9,312 bases of DNA from Mageeibacillus sp. UBA1255. Lineage in GTDB: Bacteria; Bacillota; Clostridia; UBA1212; UBA1255. The stretch lies in the NCBI GenBank assembly GCA_002308795.1, contig DBVV01000103.1, positions 1,296 through 10,607 on the forward strand, given 5' to 3'. Both the position numbers and the translations under genes were made by a program. Below, one piece after another: positions 1-6,699 of this stretch. The first letter of the stretch is position 1. Every line of letters starts with the position of its first letter. The notes beneath the pieces are model-generated. The model saw nothing but the letters and a program-made list of their open reading frames with translations. It made no database searches and was not told where the DNA came from.

Positions 1-1046
1 ACGTTCCTGAGCTGGCGTTCGAATGTGGTCTTCCCGTTGACAACGTTGTTGAGCGCGTCCCAGTTGAACCCGCCCTTGTGCACCGAAGCCCACGCCGCCA
101 TCTGTTCGACCCTGCCGCCGTTTCCTTTAGAGTAAAAAGTGCGGTACATACCCTCTCCCGCGGCATTGTCCTCCTCGTTTTCGACGAACAGCCAAACCGG
201 CACGTCCGCCGGCACCGCCTTGTACCCGTTCGCGTCGGTCTCAGTACTCCCGCTCATATATCCGTTGGTGTAGCGGATGTTCCAGCGCGGGTCGTTCACC
301 AGCGCACCGTTTTTCCGCAGCTTCGCCTGGAGGTCCCAATCTATGAATATCTCGATGAACGGTTTTCCGGCGTTCTCCGTGCCGTCGTCAAATCTGTACC
401 AGGCGTCCGGGTATTTTTCGTACAGCGAGTACAGGTCGTCCAGCACGTCTTTCAGGCCTTCGTAGTTTTCTCCGAACAGTCTTGCCGCGAAATATATCTT
501 CGGTACGTCGAAGCCCTCCGCGCCCGCGGCCGTTTTAAGCAGATTCTGCGCGTTCAGGTAGTTCCCCACGGTATACTTCTTCCAGCCTGCCGAATCAGCG
601 GTCCTGTAGCTGGTGTAGTTCGTCCAGTCAACGCAGATCGCGTTGCAGCCAAGCGCGCTGATCCAGTAAAGATGCTGTTTAGCCGTCGTTTCCTTGCGCT
701 GGTCGTACAGGCCCAGCAGAGGCGTCGTGGCGCGGTACATTCCGCTTTTCGAAATCGTAGCCGGATGCTCCGGGTTCAGGTGGTACCAGCCCTTTTCCGG
801 CCGGTCGTTCGTTGACGGACCGATATCGTCGTCATACCAGATTATCATGTCCATGAGTCTTGTATCCTCGCTTCTCCTCACCGGCTCCGCAGGCTTTTCC
901 GCCGTCGCGCTACTTTCGGGCCCGTCCGGACCTGCCGCGGGATCTTTAACGCACGCGGTCAATTGCATGAGCGTCAGCACAGCCATTGCCGCAGCGGTGA
1001 CGGCGGTCAATATTTTCCTGCTTTTTTTGATGTTTTCGCGTGCCAT
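1..1046 (-). CDS. Secreted lipoprotein with a GH71/GH99-like glycoside hydrolase barrel (partial, C-terminus beyond left edge)
   Basis: The frame is open from an ATG at 1046-1044 to the left edge, giving 348 visible residues. The start has a basic N-region (MARENIKKSRK), a hydrophobic stretch at about 12-29 and the lipobox L29-T-A-C32, so the protein is probably a lipid-anchored surface protein. A short Pro/Glu/Ala-rich spacer (33-60) leads to a domain with IIWYDDD (68-74), PLLGLYDQ (109-116), a helix QHLYWISALG (124-133) and the strand NAICVDW (135-141), then KPFIEIFIDW further on. A 'go to this trip, walker moves around, this barrel strand ends in D-W' order of this kind is seen in GH71/GH99-like barrels; this assignment rests on pattern memory and is moderate at best. 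One base separates it from the stop of the binding-protein gene, so translation is probably coupled; the Shine-Dalgarno sequence is weak. The catalytic residues cannot be assigned with confidence. Confidence 0.6.
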   Translation of the reverse strand, partial: MARENIKKSRKILTAVTAAAMAVLTLMQLTACVKDPAAGPDGPESSATAEKPAEPVRRSEDTRLMDMIIWYDDDIGPSTNDRPEKGWYHLNPEHPATISKSGMYRATTPLLGLYDQRKETTAKQHLYWISALGCNAICVDWTNYTSYRTADSAGWKKYTVGNYLNAQNLLKTAAGAEGFDVPKIYFAARLFGENYEGLKDVLDDLYSLYEKYPDAWYRFDDGTENAGKPFIEIFIDWDLQAKLRKNGALVNDPRWNIRYTNGYMSGSTETDANGYKAVPADVPVWLFVENEEDNAAGEGMYRTFYSKGNGGRVEQMAAWASVHKGGFNWDALNNVVNGKTTFERQLRN

Positions 1047-1047
1047 T

Positions 1048-2262
1048 TTACTTCTTGCGCTTTCTTTTGATTACGACTGCGGCAACTATTCCGGCCGCTA
1101 TCAGCAGGGCGGCGCAGCAGCAGATAATTATGACCGTTTTAGCCGTATTTCCACCGGAACGATCACCTGCCTCACCCGGAGCGGTCGCGGAAGCCTCAGC
1201 TATGACCCCGGTAGCAGAAGCGGCGGGATCAACGGTATTGTCCGCGGGCACGTCAGTCGCCGGAGCAGCAGTCGCGGGCGCCTTTGTCACAGGCACCTCG
1301 GTAGCGGTTGCTTCGGGCGCCTCTGTAGGTTCTTCGAGCTCGAGCCCTTCAAATATCAGCTGATGGAGCCAGGCGTGATATTGACCCGAATCCGCCTCGA
1401 GACACGTCACTTTCAGTGTGTGCGTGCCGTACGCAAGCGTATGTACGCCGAGATCTGCGACGCTGTGCTCCCAGCCGCCCGCATGGTAGATATTCACGTT
1501 CTCTCCTATAACGACGTCGTCGACTTCGAATTTAAGCGCGCCGGAATCGTTGTTCAAAATAAACGAAAGCGTCACTTTATACGTGCCGTTAGCAGGAATA
1601 TACACCGAGCCTTCAAAATACTCCCCTGCTTTCGCAAAATCGACCCAGATGGCGCTGTCTACGACCGGAAGTTCATTTGCGCGCGGGAAAGGATTCTCAA
1701 GGAAGAAGTCCGATGATTTCGTGAACGATTCCCCGGCGAACTCAAATATTTCAGACTTTAACGGCGCGTCAAGTTCGCGCAGCCGCAGGCAATCGAGTAT
1801 GCCCTGATAATATTCGCCGCCGATGCCTGTAATTTTCAGAACGTGCGTGCCCTTCTCGAGCCTGAACGAACCTAAAAGCCTGGAAGACAACGCCCATTGA
1901 CCGCCGTTGTTAAAATTCACGGGGCCTCCGCAGGAATTGCCGTCGAGCTCCACTTTGAACGTTCCGTGGTTGTGGTTCATTATATAGTCCATATAGACGA
2001 GATATTCACCGCTTTTTTCGACTTCAAATTCGCACAGCAGCGACAGATCTTCGTCGAAAACGTTGAAATCTACGCCTGCCTCGACCGGCAGCGCCTCGTG
2101 AACGTACGGCTTGGTAAACGACGGAAACGTGTCTTCGGTATCAAAGTCCATATCTTCAAATTCGATAATAACGTCCGCCTGGTTTTCTTCAGCGGCGAGG
2201 ACGGCGGGCAAAAAAACGGTCAATAAAACCGCTGCGCATATTAATGCTGCAAGCTTTTTCAT
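1048..2262 (-). CDS. Membrane-anchored surface protein with two carbohydrate-binding-like modules
   Basis: This 404-aa protein has a clear signal peptide (MKKLAALICAAVLLTVFLPA, cleavage near A23/A24). Two similar beta-rich modules follow at about 30-165 and 170-307. Each starts with an E-F-E/E-F-A strand, has a central GEY or GTY strand (85-90, 226-229) and ends with G-T-H-x-L-K (138-143, 279-284), as in CBM6/CBM35 or malectin-like sugar-binding folds. A Thr/Ala/Pro/Glu linker (308-370) leads to a hydrophobic helix (about 375-398, with three Cys in a row at 381-383) and the basic tail KRKRKK. The likely topology is outside, tethered by the C-terminus. No catalytic motif is visible, so I infer a glycan-binding or capture role. 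GGGGAG (2268-2273) sits 5 bases before the ATG. It is the third gene of the operon, after the kinase and a terminator-like hairpin, and before the lipoprotein. Confidence 0.75.
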   Translation of the reverse strand: MKKLAALICAAVLLTVFLPAVLAAEENQADVIIEFEDMDFDTEDTFPSFTKPYVHEALPVEAGVDFNVFDEDLSLLCEFEVEKSGEYLVYMDYIMNHNHGTFKVELDGNSCGGPVNFNNGGQWALSSRLLGSFRLEKGTHVLKITGIGGEYYQGILDCLRLRELDAPLKSEIFEFAGESFTKSSDFFLENPFPRANELPVVDSAIWVDFAKAGEYFEGSVYIPANGTYKVTLSFILNNDSGALKFEVDDVVIGENVNIYHAGGWEHSVADLGVHTLAYGTHTLKVTCLEADSGQYHAWLHQLIFEGLELEEPTEAPEATATEVPVTKAPATAAPATDVPADNTVDPAASATGVIAEASATAPGEAGDRSGGNTAKTVIIICCCAALLIAAGIVAAVVIKRKRKK

Positions 2263-2267
2263 TTGAA

Positions 2268-2273
2268 CTCCCC
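2268..2273 (-). promoter_or_regulatory. Ribosome binding site of the binding-protein gene
   Basis: GGGGAG on the minus strand, 5 bases before the ATG at 2262. It lies only 4 bases past the U-tract of the hairpin at 2278-2306, so the hairpin and the site could influence one another. Confidence 0.7.
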
Positions 2274-2277
2274 TTTC

Positions 2278-2306
2278 AAAAAACCGGTCCGTATTTACTG
2301 GCCGGT
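2278..2306 (-). terminator. Terminator-like hairpin between kinase and binding-protein genes
   Basis: Read on the minus strand, ACCGGCC (2306-2300), a 9-base loop (2299-2291) and GGACCGGT (2290-2283) form a 7-bp stem with one bulged A, followed directly by a run of U (2282-2278, with a sixth belonging to the stem). It starts only 3 bases after the kinase stop codon. This has the form of an intrinsic terminator, though the stem is short. Because the next two genes continue on the same strand with no visible promoter in the gap, it is more likely to be a partial terminator that lowers expression of the surface genes relative to the cytoplasmic ones. Confidence 0.5.
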
Positions 2307-2309
2307 ATT

Positions 2310-3809
2310 TCAGATAATGCCTTTTAACTGTTCAAGCACTTTAAGTGCTCTAATATATTTATCGTACTTTTTTCCATAAACGGCGTGGCGCGCAGGATCA
2401 GGAACGAACTCCCTGCCCGGGCGAAGCATATTGTCCGCGGCCGAAGCGAGATCTTCGAACCGTCCGGCGCAGACTGCAGCAGCCATTGCCGCGCCCATTG
2501 CCCCCGGCTCCGAGCCGGACATCGCCTCAACTTTTATTCCGGTGACGTCGGCGAGCATCTGCATCCATACCGCAGACACCGCTCCGCCGCCTCCCGCGCG
2601 AATAAGTTCCGGCATCGAAGGCCTGTTTTTAAGCAGTCGGTTTATGTGATAATTATGAGAGAAAATTACACCTTCAAAAACAGAGCGAAGAACTGCGCCG
2701 CGGCCTGCGCCGGAGCGGAGATTCAGCCAGGCGGCGTTCCTGAGGGAGGCAGAGTTCGTGCCGTACATGAACGGATAGAAGAGAATATCGTGGTCCTCAG
2801 GAGCGGTCTCCTCCACCGCGGCGTCGATCGCCCGGTAATCCGGATGTTCGTCCCCCATTATCTCCGAAAGCACGGCGTCAAGGTTTCCGGCGGACGTAGC
2901 GCTGCTCTCTTCGATCAGGTAGAATTCGGGAAGGCAGAAAAGAGAGTGATTCACCGCAGCGGCTTCCGGGAGCGGCTCCGGGGACAAGTATTCGTTGATG
3001 CTCCACGTTCCGGTGATGACGCATAGCGGTTCCGGTCCTACGACACCCATTGCGAGCGCGCAGGCGTCAATATCGAACATTCCGCCGCTGACAACGGTTC
3101 CTTCTTTCAGCCCCGTCTGTTCCGCCGCTTCTTTAGATGCCGTCCCGCAACAGTCGGTGGATCTGCGAAGCGGAGGCATGCAGTCAAACATTTCTTCGAT
3201 CCCGTAAAGCGCGAAAAGCTCCCTGTCGTATTCCTTCGTATGCAGGTTCATGAGCGCTGTTCCGGAGGCGTCGGTGTACTCGGTGTAAAGTGCTCCGGTA
3301 AGTATGTAGCGCAGGTAATCTTTCGCTTCAAGCACGTATTTTATGCGGCCGTACGACGACGGATCGTTCTTTTTCAGCCAGTAAAGCAACGAGGGAGGCT
3401 GGCATGCCAGTGTCGTCTGCAGATTTAGCTTAGCCGCTCTCTGACCGATGCCGCTCTCATACCAGCCGCTGACTATTTCAGAAGCGCGCGAGTCTGTCGA
3501 AGCGATCGCGGGAAGGTCTTCGCCGCCATCGCCCGGAAGCAGATAAAGGCCCTTGCCGTGACCGGTGGTACCGATCGCGGTAATTGACTCCGCCGAGCCC
3601 GCGGGCGCTTTTCCGATCGCCTCGCGTATGACCTCGAACGTGAGCTTTCGAATATCTTCAGGGCGGCGCTCATAGAAGCCGGCTGCGGGAGAGAACACGG
3701 GAGTCGAACAGGAGGCGCGGGAAAGCATTGACCCTTTCGCGTCGAAAATGCACGCCTTTATGTTCGTGCCGCCTATATCTATTCCAAGAAACAGTTTCTC
3801 AGCATTCAT
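2310..3809 (-). CDS. FGGY-family carbohydrate kinase (L-xylulose/ketose kinase-like)
   Basis: This 499-aa protein is full length for the family. It should transfer the gamma-phosphate of ATP to a sugar, usually a ketose such as xylulose, ribulose or a related keto-sugar, in the cytoplasm. Domain 1 opens with the phosphate-binding motif LGIDIGGTNIKA (8-19). The probable catalytic Asp is D246 in GGMFDIDACALAMG (242-255), followed by GTWSINEYL (267-275), which resembles the LyxK/SgbK type rather than XylB. The C-terminal ATP-binding part has RSVFEGVIFSHNYHINRLL (375-393), the glycine run AGGGG (405-409) and EPGAMGAAMAAA (434-445). Start: ATG at 3809, with GGAGG about 8 bases upstream. It lies 16 bases behind the cupin gene, so the two are surely co-transcribed. 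The exact sugar cannot be read from the sequence; the kinase fold itself is certain. Confidence 0.9.
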   Translation of the reverse strand: MNAEKLFLGIDIGGTNIKACIFDAKGSMLSRASCSTPVFSPAAGFYERRPEDIRKLTFEVIREAIGKAPAGSAESITAIGTTGHGKGLYLLPGDGGEDLPAIASTDSRASEIVSGWYESGIGQRAAKLNLQTTLACQPPSLLYWLKKNDPSSYGRIKYVLEAKDYLRYILTGALYTEYTDASGTALMNLHTKEYDRELFALYGIEEMFDCMPPLRRSTDCCGTASKEAAEQTGLKEGTVVSGGMFDIDACALAMGVVGPEPLCVITGTWSINEYLSPEPLPEAAAVNHSLFCLPEFYLIEESSATSAGNLDAVLSEIMGDEHPDYRAIDAAVEETAPEDHDILFYPFMYGTNSASLRNAAWLNLRSGAGRGAVLRSVFEGVIFSHNYHINRLLKNRPSMPELIRAGGGGAVSAVWMQMLADVTGIKVEAMSGSEPGAMGAAMAAAVCAGRFEDLASAADNMLRPGREFVPDPARHAVYGKKYDKYIRALKVLEQLKGII

Positions 3810-3816
3810 TTTACCG

Positions 3817-3822
3817 TCCTCC
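3817..3822 (-). promoter_or_regulatory. Ribosome binding site of the FGGY kinase gene
   Basis: GGAGGA on the minus strand lies in the 16-base gap after the cupin stop codon and 7 bases before the kinase ATG at 3809. It is the strongest Shine-Dalgarno match in the operon and supports that start. Confidence 0.7.
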
Positions 3823-3825
3823 GGT

Positions 3826-5016
3826 TTATTGCGCCTCCGGAGCCGGATAATGCTTCAGCATAACGAGCGGCTCGTACTTGCTGAGATTTGTGATGACCAC
3901 GCCCTTCGATGCGGCGCCGAAACCGACGAAGAATTCATCCTCGCTCTTCTGACCGAAGCGCAGCATAGAAGGCGTAGAACACTTGTGCCCGCCGATCGTA
4001 CCGTAGCCCTGGGTCAAAATACAGCCGTACGCCGTACCGTCGGTGATCACGCAGCTGCGCCCGGGTTTGACCGTAAGTTCTTTTGCGGCAATATACGCGT
4101 TCCCGTACGCGACCTGCTTTTCGGTATAATCAACATTATCCGCTAAAACCACCGGCGGTCTGAAATAAGTTTTGCGGTAGTCGGGGTCAACGTTTGCTTC
4201 CCAGTCCATCATTCCGATCACGTAGTCCGGATCGCCTTTATGCTCTTCAGGTACGTTCTCGTAGAGGAAATCGTCTCCGTATATCTCGTTATCGGTGATG
4301 TTTTCAAATACTGCGTTCACGTCGGAGTTCCACTGCGGCTCGTACGTAAGATATGAGCCGGGCGCGTGAACTACTCCCGGCGGCGTATACCATCCGGTGC
4401 CGAGTTCGATGCGGTACGCTCTGGACAGTTCGGTTATTTTCGTATCGCGGCCAGTAAAGTCAGCAAGCCTCTCCCGCACTTCCTCCTTCGTGGTGTCCGG
4501 CGTGAATCCGAAATAAGTGTGAGGGAACGTTCCGGGATAATTGTTATACTGCGGAGGATAATAATACGCCTCCGGTTTACCGAGCTTTCCGACCTTCGCC
4601 GCGTCTTCGAATTTCAGATGCATATGATGGAAAAGCGGCCCTTCATAGTCAAAGAATTTGGAGTACATCGGCCACGTGCCGTGTTTCTTAAAGCAGCCTT
4701 CGCCGATAAGTTCGGGGCCAAGTTCCGCGACGAAATCTTTAAGCGAAATTTTATTTTCGCTGCCCATGTCGACGTAGCTCATGCCCTCGTCGGGAGCGGC
4801 TTCCGGCCCGTTCATCGCGGCAATGACAGAAGAAAACCATCTTTCTTTGATAGACCCTCTCCCTGTCCCCAGCGCGTAATAATCATCCGGATGCAGCCTG
4901 AGCCTGTGGCCTGCGGCGCCGAACCGTCTGGGCACGAATACGGGTATCAGCGGCAGGATCCCGCCGTTTTTTTCAAAATAGTTTCTGATAGTGCTGCTCT
5001 TTTTGAGAATATTCAT
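3826..5016 (-). CDS. Cupin sugar isomerase resembling type I mannose-6-phosphate isomerase
   Basis: This 396-aa cytoplasmic protein has no signal peptide. It carries the metal-site layout of type I phosphomannose isomerases: H131-M-H133 where the family has Gln-x-His, then KPE (147-149) matching the family's K-P-E with the metal-binding Glu, and P-P-G-V-V-H217 in place of P-A-G-x-x-H. A second beta-barrel part follows (about 300-390, with a glycine-rich turn GYGTIGGHK at 337-345). I infer aldose-ketose isomerisation of a sugar or sugar phosphate. Position as first gene directly before an FGGY kinase hints at a free aldose as substrate, since such kinases take free ketoses. The Gln-to-His change suggests the substrate differs from mannose 6-phosphate. 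The start ATG (5016) has only a weak GGACGG upstream; an adjacent 17-codon ORF ends right at it. The alternative is a non-enzymatic cupin. Confidence 0.7.
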   Translation of the reverse strand: MNILKKSSTIRNYFEKNGGILPLIPVFVPRRFGAAGHRLRLHPDDYYALGTGRGSIKERWFSSVIAAMNGPEAAPDEGMSYVDMGSENKISLKDFVAELGPELIGEGCFKKHGTWPMYSKFFDYEGPLFHHMHLKFEDAAKVGKLGKPEAYYYPPQYNNYPGTFPHTYFGFTPDTTKEEVRERLADFTGRDTKITELSRAYRIELGTGWYTPPGVVHAPGSYLTYEPQWNSDVNAVFENITDNEIYGDDFLYENVPEEHKGDPDYVIGMMDWEANVDPDYRKTYFRPPVVLADNVDYTEKQVAYGNAYIAAKELTVKPGRSCVITDGTAYGCILTQGYGTIGGHKCSTPSMLRFGQKSEDEFFVGFGAASKGVVITNLSKYEPLVMLKHYPAPEAQ

Positions 5017-5070
5017 TTAAAACACCGTCCGTAGCATAAAATATTGCCTGCCGCGGGCAATGCACTTCAT
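5017..5070 (-). CDS. Possible short upstream ORF / leader peptide of the operon
   Basis: From an ATG at 5070 the minus strand encodes 17 residues (MKCIARGRQYFMLRTVF), ending in TAA that directly abuts the ATG of the cupin gene. An in-frame GTG at 5082, with GGGAG a few bases before it, would lengthen it by 4 residues. The cupin gene itself has a poor Shine-Dalgarno sequence, so ribosomes ending here could restart on it. The peptide resembles no family I know. An ORF this short can arise by chance in such GC-rich DNA, so the call is tentative. Confidence 0.25.
   Translation of the reverse strand: MKCIARGRQYFMLRTVF
5043..5061. repeat. Inverted repeat in the operon leader
   Basis: ATTGCC (5043-5048) and GGCAAT (5056-5061) form a perfect 6-bp inverted repeat around a 7-base GC-rich centre, 27 bases before the cupin start. 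It could be a leader RNA hairpin or a repressor operator; it also lies inside the possible leader ORF. Nothing else tells these apart. Confidence 0.3.
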
Positions 5071-5124
5071 TCGTCCGTTCACCGTTCTCCCGTCCGGCCG
5101 AAGCCTCCCGCGATCGTCATGTAA

Positions 5125-5153
5125 ATTATATTGCCCCGGCGCGGTCAATTAAA
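5125..5153 (-). promoter_or_regulatory. Candidate leftward promoter of the sugar operon
   Basis: A perfect -10 hexamer TATAAT lies on the minus strand at 5130-5125. The hexamer 17 bases upstream (5153-5148, TTTAAT) is a poor -35, as expected of an activator-dependent catabolic promoter. Transcription would start near 5118, giving a leader of about 100 bases. An alternative is TTGACA (5214-5209) with GATTAT 16 bases on (5192-5187). Both lie in the A+T-rich part of the intergenic region. Confidence 0.4.
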
Positions 5154-5156
5154 TAG

Positions 5157-5176
5157 CATAATTGCACATCATTATG
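5157..5176. repeat. Short inverted repeat between the divergent promoters
   Basis: CATAAT (5157-5162) and ATTATG (5171-5176) are a perfect 6-bp inverted repeat with an 8-base gap, just upstream of the leftward -35 candidate. It is a possible operator, but this length is easily reached by chance in A+T-rich DNA. Confidence 0.2.
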
Positions 5177-5255
5177 GAGAAACTGAATAATCGTAATGTC
5201 CAATAATTTGTCAAATTCGGGGAATGATAATGTTCAAAAATTTGTTAAAATGCAC

Positions 5256-5284
5256 TTGACATCATGTTCGATTTTTTGTATGAT
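5256..5284 (+). promoter_or_regulatory. Near-consensus sigma-A promoter of the ATPase gene
   Basis: TTGACA (5256-5261), a 17-base spacer and TATGAT (5279-5284) make an almost perfect housekeeping promoter. Transcription would begin near 5291, giving a leader of about 38 bases before the ATG at 5329. It points away from the sugar operon, so the ATPase is its own unit and probably constitutively expressed. Confidence 0.75.
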
Positions 5285-5316
5285 TTGTTTGAAAAAGTCT
5301 TTATTTTCTAAGGCCC

Positions 5317-5321
5317 GGAGG
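5317..5321 (+). promoter_or_regulatory. Ribosome binding site of the ATPase gene
   Basis: GGAGG lies 7 bases before the ATG at 5329, an ideal spacing, and fixes that start. Confidence 0.8.
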
Positions 5322-5328
5322 TATTGCT

Positions 5329-6684
5329 ATGTATATTCACAGAAAAGCATATAAAAAACTGCTTCAATGGAAAAACTCATCTGAAACATCTAAAGCGATT
5401 TTAATAAAAGGTGCTCGCCGCGTCGGTAAGAGCTACCTGGCTGAAGTTTTTGCCAAAAACGAGTACAAAACATACATTCTGATCGATTTCGCAAGCCCTC
5501 TAAAAGGGACGAGGATGATCTTTGAACAATACGGAAATCGCGATAATCTAAGCGAGTTTTTCAATCAGCTTTCAGTATTATACGGCGTGCCGCTGTCAGA
5601 ACGCAACTCTGTCATTATTTTCGACGAAATTCAGAAGTATCCCAAGGCGAGGGAACTAATCAAATACCTTGTTGCAGACGGAAGGTATGATTTTATAGAA
5701 ACAGGCTCCTTGATCTCGATTAACAAAAACGTTAAAGACATCGTGATTCCTTCTGAAGAAGAGGAACTTTTTTTACACCCGCTTGATTTTGAAGAATTTC
5801 TATCTGCATTAAATGATAACGTAACGATCCCTTTTTTGCAAAACTCATATCTTGAGAAGCGTCCGCTGGGCAATCTTTTAAAACCCATGATGGACAAACT
5901 ACGCACGTATATGCTTGTAGGCGGTATGCCGCAGGCAGTCGTAGAATATGCAAAAACAGGCAACATTGACCGCGTTGAATCCGTAAAGCGAGGTATCGTC
6001 AAATTGTACCGCGAGGACATCGCAAAATACGCAGATAATTACGTTGCCGAAGCAAAAGCAATATTTGATTCTATTCCGTCACAACTTGCACATCATGATA
6101 AAAAGATCAAATATTCTTCTCTGGGAGAAGGAGACCGTTTTTCAAGTTACAAAGACGCAATACGCTGGATCGATGATTCAATGGTTGGAACGCTTTGCTC
6201 GGGAACTGACGAACCCGAGTTATTTGGCGAATTTACTATCCAACCGTCAAAGCTTAAATGCTATATGGGTGATACCGGATTGTTATTAACCATGGCTGCC
6301 GGTTCAAATTATCTCGGAAGTGATATATATAAAGCATTTATGAGAGGCAGTTTGTCCGTTAATCAAGGAATGATGACTGAAAACCTGGTTGCACAGGCAA
6401 TTACTTCCAGAAACTATCCTTTGCGCTTTTATGAGAAGATAGTCGAGCAGAATATGGATAAAAAGAAGTATGAGGTTGATTTCCTGATCATTGCCGGGGA
6501 AAAAATCATCCCGTTAGAAGTGAAGAGCGGATCAGTTAAAAATCACTCGTCGCTGGATTATTATTGCTCCAAGTATTATAAACAAGTTGGAAGAGGAGTT
6601 ATACTTACTAAAGGTGATCTGAGAATCACTGAAAAGTATGACTTTATCCCTCTTCCTATGGCGTGGTGCTTACTCGATCAATAA
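5329..6684 (+). CDS. AAA ATPase with DUF4143-type C-terminal domain
   Basis: This 451-aa protein is full length for the AAA_14/DUF4143 family, whose cellular role is not settled. The N-terminal ATPase has Walker A GARRVGKS (28-35), Walker B VIIFDEIQ (95-102) and the sensor-like strand YDFIETGSLIS (120-130). A helical middle part contains YMLVGGMPQAVVEY (194-207), typical of the family. The C-terminal half has YMGDTGLL (312-319), then E350, YEVDFLI (381-387) and PLEVKSG (395-401), the E...D...E-x-K layout of a restriction-endonuclease-like fold; whether it cuts DNA is unknown. It has its own strong promoter and is visibly A+T-richer than its neighbours, which suggests arrival by transfer. Its stop lies 15 bases from the stop of the convergent GH2 gene, with no terminator in between. 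There is no sign that it takes part in sugar metabolism. Confidence 0.92.
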   Translation: MYIHRKAYKKLLQWKNSSETSKAILIKGARRVGKSYLAEVFAKNEYKTYILIDFASPLKGTRMIFEQYGNRDNLSEFFNQLSVLYGVPLSERNSVIIFDEIQKYPKARELIKYLVADGRYDFIETGSLISINKNVKDIVIPSEEEELFLHPLDFEEFLSALNDNVTIPFLQNSYLEKRPLGNLLKPMMDKLRTYMLVGGMPQAVVEYAKTGNIDRVESVKRGIVKLYREDIAKYADNYVAEAKAIFDSIPSQLAHHDKKIKYSSLGEGDRFSSYKDAIRWIDDSMVGTLCSGTDEPELFGEFTIQPSKLKCYMGDTGLLLTMAAGSNYLGSDIYKAFMRGSLSVNQGMMTENLVAQAITSRNYPLRFYEKIVEQNMDKKKYEVDFLIIAGEKIIPLEVKSGSVKNHSSLDYYCSKYYKQVGRGVILTKGDLRITEKYDFIPLPMAWCLLDQ

Positions 6685-6699
6685 TTATCATCTACCGCT

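Noticed and set aside
78..815. Plus-strand ORF of 245 codons
   Set aside because: It is antisense to the lipoprotein frame, which has a clear signal and barrel motifs; the product is Arg/Val-rich with no domain.
694..1716. Plus-strand ORF of 340 codons
   Set aside because: It lies antisense to the lipoprotein and binding-protein genes, spans both, has no ribosome binding site and reads as Arg/Ser/Gly-rich low-quality sequence, as expected opposite GC-rich genes.
2385..3026. Plus-strand ORF of 213 codons
   Set aside because: It is an antisense shadow of the FGGY kinase.
4366..5034. Plus-strand ORF of 222 codons
   Set aside because: It is an antisense shadow of the cupin gene and has an Arg-rich composition.
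5017..5328. Riboswitch or catabolite repression (cre) site in the intergenic region
   Set aside because: I found no known riboswitch core and no sequence with the required TG-N-AA-N-CG spacing of cre sites; only short inverted repeats.
5329..6684. ATPase as part of a toxin-antitoxin or defence system
   Set aside because: The gene stands alone with its own promoter; no partner gene lies beside it on the same strand, and the DUF4143 family alone does not imply defence.
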